Part shown: piece after piece, positions 1 to 12,000 of the stretch
Position numbering within the stretch: the stretch's first letter is position 1
Layout of the letters: each line of letters starts with the position of its first letter
NCBI RefSeq assembly: GCF_030867145.1
Contig: NC_134440.1
Coordinates: 3,348,001-3,412,000, forward strand
Direction: 5' to 3'
From: Opisthocomus hoazin
Lineage: Eukaryota; Chordata; Aves; Opisthocomiformes; Opisthocomidae
DNA: 64,000 nt
Notes under the pieces: generated by a model
What the model saw: only the letters and a program-made list of their open reading frames with translations
What the model was told of the DNA's origin: nothing
Databases searched by the model: none
Made by a program: the position numbers and the translations under genes

Positions 1-3000
1 GACGTTTGCAATTTAGGAGCAGGGCTGTCGGGGGCGCCCAGTACAAATCCCGAAAGCTACGTTTGACGTTTGAGGTGGCAAGACAAGCAAGCAGCCCCAG
101 TCTCTGTGCCTCTGTGCGAGCAGTGCCATGGGTAGATGAGGCTGAGCAACAGCTTTCCAGGCTAGCTCTTTCTGGCTGTGAGCTATCTGCAGACCTTCGC
201 ATTTTGGGAGCAGGGCTGCCGGAGACGCCCGGCACGGACCCCCAAAGCTACGTTTGAAGTTTGAGGCGGCAAGACAAGGAAGCAGCCCCAGTCTCTGTGC
301 CTCTGTGCGAGCAGTGCCATGGGCAGATGAGGCTGAGCAACAGCTTTCCAGGCTAGCTCTTTCTGGCTGCGAGCTATCTGCAGACGTTCGCATTTTGGGA
401 GCAGGGCTGTCGGAGGTGCCTGGCACGGACCCCCAAAGTTACGTTTGAAGTTTGAGGTGGCAAGACAAGCAAGCAGCCCCAGTCTCTGTGCCTCTGTGCG
501 AGCAGTGCCATGGGCAGATGAGGCTGAGCAACAGCTTTCCAGGCTAGCTCTTTCTGGCTGTGAGCTATCTGCAGACGTTCCCATTTTGGGAGCAGGGCTG
601 CCGGAGGCGCCCGGCACGGACCCCCAGAGATACGTTTGAAGTGTGACGTGGCAAGACAAGCAACTAGCCCCAGTCTCTGTGCCTCTGTGCGAGCAGTGCC
701 ATGGGCAGATGAGGCTGAGCAACAGCTTTCCAGGCTAGCTCTTTCTGGCTGCGAGCTATCTGCAGACGTTCGCATTTTGGGAGCAGGGCTGCCGGAAACG
801 TCCGGCACGGATCCCCAAATCTACATTTGAAGTTTGAGGTGGGAAAACAAGCAAGCAGCTCCAGTCTCTGTGCCTCTGTGCGAGCAGTGCCATGGGCAGA
901 TGAGGCTGAGCAACAGCTTTCCAGGCTAGCTCTTTCTGGCTGCGAGCTATCTGCAGACGTTCGGATTTTGGGAGCAGGGCTGCCGGAGACGCCCGGCACG
1001 GACCCCCAGAGATACATTTGAAGTTTGAGGTGGCAAGAAAAGCAAGCAGCCCCAGTCTCTGTGCCTCTGTGCGAGCAGTGCCATGGGCAGATGAGGCTGA
1101 GCAACAGCTTTCCAGGCTAGCTCTTTCTGGCTGCGAGCTATCTGCAGACGTTCGCATTTTGGGAGCAAGGCTGCCGGAGGCGCCCGGCACGGACACCCAG
1201 AGATACGGTTCACGTTTGAGGTGGAAAGACAAGCAAGCAGCCCTAGTCTCTGTGCCTCTGTGCGAGCAGTGCCATGGGCAGATGAGGCTGAGCAACAGCT
1301 TTCCAGGCTAGCTCTTTCTGGCTGCGAGCTATCTGCGGACGTTCGCATTTTGGGAGCAGGGCTGCCGGAGGCGCCCGGCACGGACCCCCAAATGTACGTT
1401 GGAAGTTTGAGGTGGCAAGACAAGCAAGCAGCTCCAGTCTCTGTGCCTCTGTGTGAGCAGTGGCATGGGCAGATGAGGCTGAGCAACAGCTTTCCAGGCT
1501 AGCTTTCTCTGGCTGCGAGCTATCTGCAGACCTTCGCATTTTGGGAGCAGGGCTGCCGGAGATGCCCGGCACGGACCCCCAGAGATACATTTGAAGTTTG
1601 AGGCGGCAAGACAAGGAAGCAGCCCTAGTCTCTGTGCCTCTGTGCGAGCAGTGCCATGGGCAGATGAGGCTGAGCAACAGCTTTCCAGGCTAGCTCTTTC
1701 TGGCTGCGAGCTATCTGCAGACGTTCGCATTTTGGGAGCAGGGCTGCCGGAGGCGCCCGGCACGGACACACAAAGCTACGTTTGACGTTTGAGGTGGCAA
1801 GAGAAGCAACCAGCCCCAGTCTCTGTGCCTCTGTGTGAGCAGTGCCATGGGCAGATGAGGCTGAGCAACAGGTTTCCCGGCTAGCTCTTTCTGGCTGCGA
1901 GCTATCTGCAGACGTTTGCAATTTAGGATTAGGGCTGCCGGGGGCGCCCATTAGAAATCCCGAAAGCTGCGTTTGAAGTTTGAGGTGGCAAGACAAGGAA
2001 GCAGCCCTAGTCTCTGTGCCTCTGTGCGAGCAGTGCCATGGGCAGATGAGGCTGAGCAACAGCTTTCCAGGCTAGCTCTTTCTGGCTGCGAGCTATCTGC
2101 AGACGTTCGCATTTTGGGAGCAGGGCTGCCGGAGACGCCCGGCACGGACACCCAGAGATATGGATCACGTTTGAGGTGGCAAGACAAGCAAGCAGCCCCA
2201 GTCTCTGTGCCTCTGTGCGAGCAGTGCCATGGGCAGATGAGGCTGAGCAACAGCTTTCCAGGCTAGCTCTTTCTGGCTGCGAGCTATCTGCAGACGTTTG
2301 CATTTTGGGAGCAGGGCTGTCGGAGGCGCCCGGCACGGACCCTTAGAGACACATTTGAAGTTTGAGGTGGCAAGACAAGCAAGCAGCCCTAGTCTCTGTG
2401 CCTCTGTGCGAGCAGTGCCATGGGCAGATGAGGCTGAGCAACAGCTTTCCAGGCTAGCTCTTTGTGGCTGCGAGCTATCTGCGGACGTTCGCATTTTGGG
2501 AGCAGGGCTGCCGGAGGCGCCCGGCACGGACCCCCAAAAGTACTTTGGAAGTTTGAGGTGGCAAGACAAGCAAGCAGCCCCAGTCTCTGTGCCTCTGTGC
2601 GAGCAGTGCCATGGGCAGATGAGGCTGAGCAACAGCTTTCCAGGCTAGCTCTTTCTGGCTGCGAGCTATCTGCAGACGTTCGCGTTTTGGGAGCAGGGCT
2701 GCCGGAGGCGCCCGGCACGGACACCCAAAGCGACGTTTGACGTTTGAGGTGGCAAGAGAAGCAACCAGCCCCAGTCTCTGTGCCTCTGTGTGAGCAGTGC
2801 CATGGGCAGATGAGGCTGAGCAACAGGTTTCCCGGCTAGCTCTTTCTGGCTGCGAGCTATCTGCAGACGTTCGCAATTTAGGAGTAGGGCTGCCGGGGGC
2901 GCCCATTAGAAATCCCGAAAGCTGCGTTTGAAGTTTGAGGTGGCAAGACAAGGAAGCAGCCCTAGTCTCTGTGCCTCTGTGCGAGCAGTGCCATGGGCAG

Positions 3001-6000
3001 ATGAGGCTGAGCAACAGCTTTCCAGGCTAGCTCTTTCTGGCTGCGAGCTATCTGCAGACGTTCGCATTTTGGGAGCAGGGCTGCCGGAGACGCCCGGCAC
3101 GGACACCCAGAGATATGGATCACGTTTGAGGTGGCAAGACAAGCAAGCAGCCCCAGTCTCTGTGCCTCTGTGCGAGCAGTGCCATGGGCAGATGAGGCTG
3201 AGCAACAGCTTTCCAGGCTAGCTCTTTGTGGCTGCGAGCTATCTGCGGACGTTCGCATTTTGGGAGCAGGGCTGCCGGAGGCGCCCGGCACGGACCCCCA
3301 AAAGTACTTTGGAAGTTTGAGGTGGCAAGACAAGCAAGCAGCCCCAGTCTCTGTGCCTCTGTGCGAGCAGTGCCATGGGCAGATGAGGCTGAGCACCAGC
3401 TTTCGAGGCTAGCTCTTTCTGGCTGCGAGCTATCTGAAGACGTTTGCAATTTAGGAGCAGGGCTGTCGGGGGCGCCCAGTACAAATCCCGAAAGCTACGT
3501 TTGAAGTTTGAGGTGGCAAGACAAGCAAGCAGCCCCAGTCTCTGTGCCTCTGTGCGAGCAGTGCCATGGGCAGATGAGGCTGAGCAACAGCTTTCCAGGC
3601 TAGCTCTTTCTGGCTGCGAGCTATCTGCAGACGTTCGCATTTTGGGAGCAGGGCTGCCGGAGACGCCCGGCACGGACCCCCAGAGATACATTTGAAGTTT
3701 GAGGCGGCAAGACAAGGAAGCAGCCCTAGTCTCTGTGCCTCTGTGCGAGCAGTGCCATGGGCAGATGAGGCTGAGCAACAGCTTTCCAGGCTAGCTCTTT
3801 CTGGCTGCGAGCTATCTGCAGACGTTCGCATTTTGGGAGCAGGGCTGTCGGAGGTGCCTGGCACGGACCCCCAAAGTTACGTTTGAAGTTTGAGGTGGCA
3901 AGACAAGCAAGCAGCCCCAGTCTCTGTGCCTCTGTGCGAGCAGTGCCATGGGCAGATGAGGCTGAGCAACAGCTTTCCAGGCTAGCTCTTTCTGGCTGTG
4001 AGCTATCTGCAGACGTTCCCATTTTGGGAGCAGGGCTGCCGGAGGCGCCCGGCACGGACCCCCAGAGATACGTTTGAAGTGTGACGTGGCAAGACAAGCA
4101 ACTAGCCCCAGTCTCTGTGCCTCTGTGCGAGCAGTGCCATGGGCAGATGAGGCTGAGCAACAGCTTTCCAGGCTAGCTCTTTCTGGCTGCGAGCTATCTG
4201 CAGACGTTCGCATTTTGGGAGCAGGGCTGCCGGAAACGTCCGGCACGGATCCCCAAATTTACATTTGAAGTTTGAGGTGGCAAGACAAGCAAGCAGCTCC
4301 AGTCTCTGTGCCTCTGTGCGAGCAGTGCCATGGGCAGATGAGGCTGAGCAACAGCTTTCCAGGCTAGCTCTTTCTGGCTGCGAGCTATCTGCAGACGTTC
4401 GGATTTTGGGAGCAGGGCTGCCGGAGACGCCCGGCACGGATCACCAAAGATACATTTGAAGTTTTAAGTGGCAAGAGAAGCAACCAGCCCCAGTCTCTGT
4501 GCCTCTGTGCGAGCAGTGCCATGGGCAGATGAGGCTGAGCAACAGCTTTCCAGGCTAGCTCTTTCTGGCTGCGAGCTATCTGCAGACGTTCGCATTTTGG
4601 GAGCAGGGCTGCCGGAGGTGCCTGGCACGGACCACCAGAGCTACGTTTGACGTTTGAGGTGGCAAGACAAGCAAGCAGCCCCAGTCTCTGTGCCTCTGTG
4701 CGAGCAGCGCCGTGGGCAGATGAGGCTGAGCAACAGCTTTCCAGGCTAGCTCTTTCTGGCTGCGAGCTATCTGCAGATGTTCGCATTTTGGGAGCAGGGC
4801 TGCCGGGGACGCCCAGTACAAATCCCCAAAGCTACGTCTGAAGTTTGAGGTGGCAAGACAAGCAAGCAGCCCCAGTCTCTGTGCCTCTGTGCGAGCAGTG
4901 CCATGGGCAGATGAGGCTGAGCAACAGCTTTCCAGGCTAGCTCTTTCTGGCTGCGAGCTATCTGCAGACGTTCGCATTTTGGGAGCAGGGCTGCCGGATG
5001 CGCCCGGCACGGACCCCCAAAGCTACGTTTGAAGTTTGAGGTGGCAAGACAAGCAACCAGCCCCAGTCTCTGTGCCTCTGTGCGAGCAGTGCCATGGGCA
5101 GATGAGGCTGAGCAACAGCTTTCCAGGCTAGCTCTTTCTGGCTGCGAGCTATCTGCAGACGTTCGCAATTTAGGAGCAGGGCTGCCGGGGGCGCCCAGTA
5201 CAAATCCCGAAAGCTACGTTTGAAGTTTGAGGTGGCAAGACAAGCAAGCAGCCCTAGTCTCTGTGCCTCTGTGCGAGCAGTGCCATGGGCAGATGAGGCT
5301 GAGCAACAGCTTTCCAGGCTAGCTCTTTCTGGCTGCGAGCTATCTGCAGACGTTCGCATTTTGGGAGCAGGGCTGCCGGAGGCGCCCGGCACGGACACCC
5401 AAAGCGACGTTTGACGTTTGAGGTGGCAAGAGAAGCAACCAGCCCCAGTCTCTGTGCCTCTGTGTGAGCAGTGCCATGGGCAGATGAGGCTGAGCAACAG
5501 GTTTCCCGGCTAGCTCTTTCTGGCTGCGAGCTATCTGCAGACGTTCGCAATTTAGGAGTAGGGTTGCCGGGGGCGCCCATTAGAAATCCCGAAAGCTACG
5601 TTTGAAGTTTGAGGTGGCAAGACAAGCAAGCAGCCCCAGTCTCTGTATCTCTGTGCGAGCAGTGCCATGGGCAGATGAGGCTGAGCAACAGCTTTCCAGG
5701 CTAGCTCTTTCTGGCTGCGACCTATCATCAAACCTTCGCGTTTTGGGAGTAGGGCTGCCGGAGGCGCCCGGCACGGACCCCCAGATATACATTTGAAGTT
5801 TGAGGTGGCAAGACAAGCAAGCAGCCCCAGTCTCTGTGCCTCTGTGCGAGCAGTGCCATGGGCAGATGAGGCTGAGCAACAGCTTTCCAGGCTAGCTCTT
5901 TCTGGCTGCGAGCTATCTGCAGACGTTCGCATTTTGGGAGCAGGGCTGTCGGAGGTGCCCGGCACGGACCCCCAGAGACACATTTGAAGTTTGAGGTGGC

Positions 6001-9000
6001 AAGAGAAGCAAGCAGCCCCAGTCTCTGCCTCTGTGCGAGCAGTGCCATGGGCAGATGAGGCTGAGCAACAGCTTTCCAGGCTAGCTCTTTCTGGCTGCGA
6101 GCTATCTGAAGACGTTTGCAATTTAGGAGCAGGGCTGTCGGGGGCGCCCAGTACAAATCCCGAAAGCTACGTTTGAAGTTTGAGGTGGCAAGACAAGCAA
6201 GCAGCCCCAGTCTCTGTGCCTCTGTGCGAGGAGTGCCATAGGTAGATGAGGCTGAGCAACAGCTTTCCAGGCTAGCTCTTTCTGGCTGCGAGCTATCTGA
6301 AGACGTTTGCAATTTAGGAGCAGGGCTGTCGGGGGCGCCCAGTACAAATCCCGAAAGCTACGTTTGACGTTTGAGGTGGCAAGACAAGCAAGCAGCCCCA
6401 GTCTCTGTGCCTCTGTGCGAGCAGTGCCATGGGTAGATGAGGCTGAGCAACAGCTTTCCAGGCTAGCTCTTTCTGGCTGTGAGCTATCTGCAGACCTTCG
6501 CATTTTGGGAGCAGGGCTGCCGGAGACGCCCGGCACGGACCCCCAAAGCTACGTTTGAAGTTTGAGGCGGCAAGACAAGGAAGCAGCCCCAGTCTCTGTG
6601 CCTCTGTGCGAGCAGTGCCATGGGCAGATGAGGCTGAGCAACAGCTTTCCAGGCTAGCTCTTTCTGGCTGCGAGCTATCTGCAGACGTTCGCATTTTGGG
6701 AGCAGGGCTGTCGGAGGTGCCTGGCACGGACCCCCAAAGTTACGTTTGAAGTTTGAGGTGGCAAGACAAGCAAGCAGCCCCAGTCTCTGTGCCTCTGTGC
6801 GAGCAGTGCCATGGGCAGATGAGGCTGAGCAACAGCTTTCCAGGCTAGCTCTTTCTGGCTGTGAGCTATCTGCAGACGTTCCCATTTTGGGAGCAGGGCT
6901 GCCGGAGGCGCCCGGCACGGACCCCCAGATATACGTTTGAAGTGTGACGTGGCAAGACAAGCAACTAGCCCCAGTCTCTGTGCCTCTGTGCGAGCAGTGC
7001 CATGGGCAGATGAGGCTGAGCAACAGCTTTCCAGGCTAGCTCTTTCTGGCTGCGAGCTATCTGCAGACGTTCGCATTTTGGGAGCAGGGCTGCCGGAAAC
7101 GTCCGGCACGGATCCCCAAATCTACATTTGAAGTTTGAGGTGGGAAAACAAGCAAGCAGCTCCAGTCTCTGTGCCTCTGTGCGAGCAGTGCCATGGGCAG
7201 ATGAGGCTGAGCAACAGCTTTCCAGGCTAGCTCTTTCTGGCTGCGAGCTATCTGCAGACGTTCGGATTTTGGGAGCAGGGCTGCCGGAGACGCCCGGCAC
7301 GGACCCCCAGAGATACATTTGAAGTTTGAGGTGGCAAGAAAAGCAAGCAGCCCCAGTCTCTGTGCCTCTGTGCGAGCAGTGCCATGGGCAGATGAGGCTG
7401 AGCAACAGCTTTCCAGGCTAGCTCTTTCTGGCTGCGAGCTATCTGCAGACGTTCGCATTTTGGGAGCAAGGCTGCCGGAGGCGCCCGGCACGGACACCCA
7501 GAGATACGGTTCACGTTTGAGGTGGAAAGACAAGCAAGCAGCCCTAGTCTCTGTGCCTCTGTGCGAGCAGTGCCATGGGCAGATGAGGCTGAGCAACAGC
7601 TTTCCAGGCTAGCTCTTTCTGGCTGCGAGCTATCTGCGGACGTTCGCATTTTGGGAGCAGGGCTGCCGGAGGCGCCCGGCACGGACCCCCAAATGTACGT
7701 TGGAAGTTTGAGGTGGCAAGACAAGCAAGCAGCTCCAGTCTCTGTGCCTCTGTGTGAGCAGTGCCATGGGCAGATGAGGCTGAGCAACAGCTTTCCAGGC
7801 TAGCTTTCTCTGGCTGCGAGCTATCTGCAGACCTTCGCATTTTGGGAGCAGGGCTGCCGGAGACGCCCGGCACGGACCCCCAGAGATACATTTGAAGTTT
7901 GAGGCGGCAAGACAAGGAAGCAGCCCTAGTCTCTGTGCCTCTGTGCGAGCAGTGCCATGGGCAGATGAGGCTGAGCAACAGCTTTCCAGGCTAGCTCTTT
8001 CTGGCTGCGAGCTATCTGCAGACGTTCGCATTTTGGGAGCAGGGCTGCCGGAGGCGCCCGGCACGGACACACAAAGCTACGTTTGACGTTTGAGGTGGCA
8101 AGAGAAGCAACCAGCCCCAGTCTCTGTGCCTCTGTGTGAGCAGTGCCATGGGCAGATGAGGCTGAGCAACAGGTTTCCCGGCTAGCTCTTTCTGGCTGCG
8201 AGCTATCTGCAGACGTTTGCAATTTAGGATTAGGGCTGCCGGGGGCGCCCATTAGAAATCCCGAAAGCTGCGTTTGAAGTTTGAGGTGGCAAGACAAGGA
8301 AGCAGCCCTAGTCTCTGTGCCTCTGTGCGAGCAGTGCCATGGGCAGATGAGGCTGAGCAACAGCTTTCCAGGCTAGCTCTTTCTGGCTGCGAGCTATCTG
8401 CAGACGTTCGCATTTTGGGAGCAGGGCTGCCGGAGACGCCCGGCACGGACACCCAGAGATATGGATCACGTTTGAGGTGGCAAGACAAGCAAGCAGCCCC
8501 AGTCTCTGTGCCTCTGTGCGAGCAGTGCCATGGGCAGATGAGGCTGAGCAACAGCTTTCCAGGCTAGCTCTTTCTGGCTGCGAGCTATCTGCAGACGTTT
8601 GCATTTTGGGAGCAGGGCTGTCGGAGGCGCCCGGCACGGACCCTTAGAGACACATTTGAAGTTTGAGGTGGCAAGACAAGCAAGCAGCCCTAGTCTCTGT
8701 GCCTCTGTGCGAGCAGTGCCATGGGCAGATGAGGCTGAGCAACAGCTTTCCAGGCTAGCTCTTTGTGGCTGCGAGCTATCTGCGGACGTTCGCATTTTGG
8801 GAGCAGGGCTGCCGGAGGCGCCCGGCACGGACCCCCAAAAGTACTTTGGAAGTTTGAGGTGGCAAGACAAGCAAGCAGCCCCAGTCTCTGTGCCTCTGTG
8901 CGAGCAGTGCCATGGGCAGATGAGGCTGAGCAACAGCTTTCCAGGCTAGCTCTTTCTGGCTGCGAGCTATCTGCAGACGTTCGCGTTTTGGGAGCAGGGC

Positions 9001-12000
9001 TGCCGGAGGCGCCCGGCACGGACACCCAAAGCGACGTTTGACGTTTGAGGTGGCAAGAGAAGCAACCAGCCCCAGTCTCTGTGCCTCTGTGTGAGCAGTG
9101 CCATGGGCAGATGAGGCTGAGCAACAGGTTTCCCGGCTAGCTCTTTCTGGCTGCGAGCTATCTGCAGACGTTCGCAATTTAGGAGTAGGGCTGCCGGGGG
9201 CGCCCATTAGAAATCCCGAAAGCTGCGTTTGAAGTTTGAGGTGGCAAGACAAGGAAGCAGCCCTAGTCTCTGTGCCTCTGTGCGAGCAGTGCCATGGGCA
9301 GATGAGGCTGAGCAACAGCTTTCCAGGCTAGCTCTTTCTGGCTGCGAGCTATCTGCAGACGTTCGCATTTTGGGAGCAGGGCTGCCGGAGACGCCCGGCA
9401 CGGACACCCAGAGATATGGATCACGTTTGAGGTGGCAAGACAAGCAAGCAGCCCCAGTCTCTGTGCCTCTGTGCGAGCAGTGCCATGGGCAGATGAGGCT
9501 GAGCAACAGCTTTCCAGGCTAGCTCTTTGTGGCTGCGAGCTATCTGCGGACGTTCGCATTTTGGGAGCAGGGCTGCCGGAGGCGCCCGGCACGGACCCCC
9601 AAAAGTACTTTGGAAGTTTGAGGTGGCAAGACAAGCAAGCAGCCCCAGTCTCTGTGCCTCTGTGCGAGCAGTGCCATGGGCAGATGAGGCTGAGCAACAG
9701 CTTTCCAGGCTAGCTCTTTCTGGCTGCGAGCTATCTGCAGACGTTCGCGTTTTGGGAGCAGGGCTGCCGGAGGCGCCCGGCACGGACACCCAAAGCGACG
9801 TTTGACGTTTGAGGTGGCAAGAGAAGCAACCAGCCCCAGTCTCTGTGCCTCTGTGTGAGCAGTGCCATGGGCAGATGAGGCTGAGCAACAGCTTTCCAGG
9901 CTAGCTCTTTCTGGCTGCGACCTATCATCAAACCTTCGCATTTTGGGAGTAGGGCTGCCGGAGGCGCCCGGCACGGACCCCCAGATATACATTTGAAGTT
10001 TGAGGTGGCAAGACAAGCAACTAGCCCCAGTCTCTGTGCCTCTGTGCGAGCAGTGCCATGGGCAGATGAGGCTGAGCAACAGCTTTCCAGGCTAGCTCTT
10101 TCTGGCTGTGAGCTATCTGCAGACCTTCGCATTTTGGGAGCAGGGCTGTCGGAGGTGCCCGGCACGGACCCCCAGAGACACATTTGAAGTTTGAGGTGGC
10201 AAGAGAAGCAAGCAGCCCCAGTCTCTGTGCCTCTGTGCGAGCAGTGCCATGGGCAGATGAGGCTGAGCAACAGCTTTCCAGGCTAGCTCTTTCTGGCTGC
10301 GAGCTATCTGCAGACGTTAGCATTTTGGGAGCAGGGCTGCCGGAGGCGCCCGGCACGGACCCCCAAAAGTACGTTGGAAGTTTGAGGTGGCAAGACAAGC
10401 AAGCAGCCCCAGTCTCTGCCTCTGTGCGACCAGTGCCATGGGCAGATGAGGCTGAGCAACAGCTTTCCAGGCTAGCTCTTTCTGGCTGCGAGCTATCTGA
10501 AGACGTTTGCAATTTAGGAGCAGGGCTGTCGGGGGCGCCCAGTACAAATCCCGAAAGCTACGTTTGAAGTTTGAGGTGGCAAGACAAGCAAGCAGCCCCA
10601 GTCTCTGTGCCTCTGTGCGAGCAGTGCCATGGGTAGATGAGGCTGAGCAACAGCTTTCCAGGCTAGCTCTTTCTGGCTGCGAGCTATCTGCAGACATTCG
10701 CATTTTGGGAGCAGGGCTGCCGGAGACGCCCGGCACGGACCCCCAGAGATACATTTGAAGTTTGAGGCGGCAAGACAAGGAAGCAGCCCTAGTCTCTGTG
10801 CCTCTGTGCGAGCAGTGCCATGGGCAGATGAGGCTGAGCAACAGCTTTCCAGGCTAGCTCTTTCTGGCTGCGAGCTATCTGCAGACGTTCGCATTTTGGG
10901 AGCAGGGCTGTCGGAGGTGCCTGGCACGGACCCCCAAAGATACGTTTGAAGTTTGAGGTGGCAAGACAAGCAAGCATCTAAAGTCTCTGTGCCTCTGTGC
11001 GAGCAGTGCCATGGGCAGATGAGGCTGCGCAACAGCTTTCCAGGCTAGCTCTTTCTGGCTGCGAGCTATCTGCAGACGTTCCCATTTTGGGAGCAGGGCT
11101 GCCGGAGGCGCCCGGCACGGACCCCCAGAGATACATTTGAAGTTTGAGGTGGCAAGACAAGCAAGCAGCCCCAGTCTCTGTGCCTCTGTGCGAGCAGTGC
11201 CATGGGCAGATGAGGCTGAGCACCAGCTTTCGAGGCTAGCTCTTTCTGACTGCGAGCTATCTGAAGACGTTTGCAATTTAGGAGCAGGGCTGTCGGGGGC
11301 GCCCAGTACAAATCCCGAAAGCTACGTTTGAAGTTTGAGGTGGCAAGACAAGCAAGCAGCCCCAGTCTCTGTGCCTCTGTGCGAGCAGTGCCATGGGTAG
11401 ATGAGGCTGAGCAACAGCTTTCCAGGCTAGCTCTTTCTGGCTGCGAGCTATCTGCAGACGTTCGCATTTTTGGAGCAGGGCTGCCGGAGACGCCCGGCAC
11501 GGACCCCCAGAGATACATTTGAAGTTTGAGGCGGCAAGACAAGGAAGCAGCCCTAGTCTCTGTGCCTCTGTGCGAGCAGTGCCATGGGCAGATGAGGCTG
11601 AGCAACAGCTTTCCAGGCTAGCTCTTTCTGGCTGCGAGCTATCTGCAGACGTTCGCATTTTGGGAGCAGGGCTGTCGGAGGTGCCTGGCACGGACCCCCA
11701 AAGTTACGTTTGAAGTTTGAGGTGGCAAGACAAGCAAGCAGCCCCAGTCTCTGTGCCTCTGTGCGAGCAGTGCCATGGGCAGATGAGGCTGAGCAACAGC
11801 TTTCCAGGCTAGCTCTTTCTGGCTGCGAGCTATCTGCAGACGTTCCCATTTTGGGAGCAGGGCTGCCGGAGGCGCCCGGCACGGATCCCCAGAGATACGT
11901 TTGAAGTGTGACGTGGCAAGACAAGCAACTAGCCCCAGTCTCTGTGCCTCTGTGCGAGCAGTGCCATGGGCAGATGAGGCTGAGCAACAGCTTTCCAGGC

